A DNA stretch of 64,000 nt, taken from assembly GCF_014655955.1 (NCBI RefSeq), contig NZ_BNBO01000018.1, positions 1 through 64,000 on the forward strand, written 5' to 3'. The position numbers were made by a program, and so were the translations under genes. Every line of letters begins with the position of its first letter. The stretch's first letter is position 1. Below the pieces are notes generated by a model that was not told the DNA's origin, did not search any database, and saw only the letters and a program-made list of their open reading frames with translations. Source of the DNA: Kitasatospora indigofera. GTDB taxonomy: Bacteria > Actinomycetota > Actinomycetes > Streptomycetales > Streptomycetaceae. Shown one piece after another: positions 63,455 to 64,000 of the stretch.

Positions 63455-64000
63455 ATGCGGATCGCGGTATGTCAGAACAAGGGCGGGTCCGGGAAGTCGG
63501 CGATGGTGGTGAATCTGGCCGCCGCGCTGGCCGAGGCGGGTGAGCTGGTGGACGTCGCCGATGTGGACCCGCAGGGGAACGCCTCGCGGCGGCTGGCGGC
63601 CCGCCCGGCCGCCGACCAGATGACCATCAGCGAGGCGATCAAGCGCGACGCGCTGGGCGCCGCCCGGGACGCCTACGTGCCCTGCGGCTGGGGCGGCGTG
63701 TACAGCGAGCGGATCAGGGTGCTGCCGGCCAGGTTCGAGCTGGAGAACCGGATCTCCGAGGCCGGCACGGTCGGCGCGGTGAAGCGGCTCAAGCGGGCGT
63801 TGGCCGGCTGCGACGACCGGCGGGTCACGCTGCTCGACTGCCCGCCGTCGCTGGGCCACCTGACCCAGCTGGCGATGGTCGCCGCCGATGTGGTGCTGAT
63901 CGTCGCCGAGCCCGAGTTCGACGGGATTGAGGGCGCGGTGCGGGTGCTGAACTTCGTCCGGGACCACGCCGACGACCTCAACAACCCCCGGCTGCGGGTG
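63455..64000 (+). CDS. ParA-family ATPase, partial
   Basis: 182 residues are visible; the gene runs off the right edge. GGAGGAGG lies 6-7 nt before the ATG. The deviant Walker A is KGGSGKS near residue 9, followed by DVDPQGN near 38 and LLDCPPSLG near 127, all typical of ParA/Soj ATPases. No parB or parS is in view. Such orphan ParA proteins occur in mobile elements and in chromosomal gene sets of actinomycetes; the partner should lie to the right of the window. Confidence 0.
   Translation, partial: MRIAVCQNKGGSGKSAMVVNLAAALAEAGELVDVADVDPQGNASRRLAARPAADQMTISEAIKRDALGAARDAYVPCGWGGVYSERIRVLPARFELENRISEAGTVGAVKRLKRALAGCDDRRVTLLDCPPSLGHLTQLAMVAADVVLIVAEPEFDGIEGAVRVLNFVRDHADDLNNPRLRV

Overview
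The window is about 75% GC with the codon bias of an actinomycete. A modular type I polyketide synthase (PKS), a large LuxR regulator, CebR-type operators, sugar ABC importers without their own ATPase, and an ECF42 sigma factor with a YCII partner all point to Streptomyces or a close relative such as Kitasatospora. All calls were made by reading the sequence; no database search was run.

Left part (1-19055): the first genes of a modular PKS cluster, read leftwards and running off the window. The first protein has a KSQ-AT-ACP loading unit (propionyl starter predicted) and a fully reducing malonyl module. The second has a methylmalonyl KS-AT-KR-ACP module and the start of the next module. A large LuxR (LAL) activator lies upstream, separated from the PKS by a perfect 24-bp inverted repeat.

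Surface glycan locus (19056-24950): a membrane beta-glycan synthase (GT2) is followed 15 bp later by a 1002-residue protein that joins a membrane acyltransferase, an SGNH esterase-like domain and a GH16 glucanase domain. A DasR-like palindrome lies just upstream of the GT2 gene. This is the best candidate for an undescribed system: one locus that could polymerise, O-acylate and trim an extracellular glucan. A small antitoxin-like protein follows.

Beta-glucan locus I (25078-38241): a LacI regulator, a lipoprotein, a secreted CBM32-DUF1996 protein, a giant secreted enzyme with two catalytic domains (GH16 plus a clan-A barrel), and an operon of solute-binding protein, two permeases and a GH3 beta-glucosidase. 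The operators here have the core AGAGCGCTCT.

Middle (38422-41643): a shikimate-dehydrogenase-like enzyme, a DUF6328-type membrane protein, a GDSL hydrolase and a GNAT acetyltransferase.

Beta-glucan locus II (41796-51520): an operon with the order cebE-cebF-cebG-beta-glucosidase (GH1), a secreted GH6 cellulase, and an orphan paralogous solute-binding protein. Three promoters here carry the CebR-type box TGGGAGCGCTCCCA, a different spacing class from locus I. Secreted glucanases would release oligosaccharides, the ABC importers would take them up (probably powered by a shared ATPase elsewhere), and the intracellular GH1 and GH3 enzymes would yield glucose.

Right part (51519-64000): an ECF42-type sigma factor with its YCII partner, a zinc-finger rhomboid protease, a TetR regulator divergent from a DUF4386 membrane protein with two palindromic operators between them, the methylmalonyl-CoA mutase operon mutA-mutB-meaB (which could feed extender units to the PKS), a nucleotidyltransferase, a short possibly truncated ORF, and a ParA-type ATPase cut by the window end.
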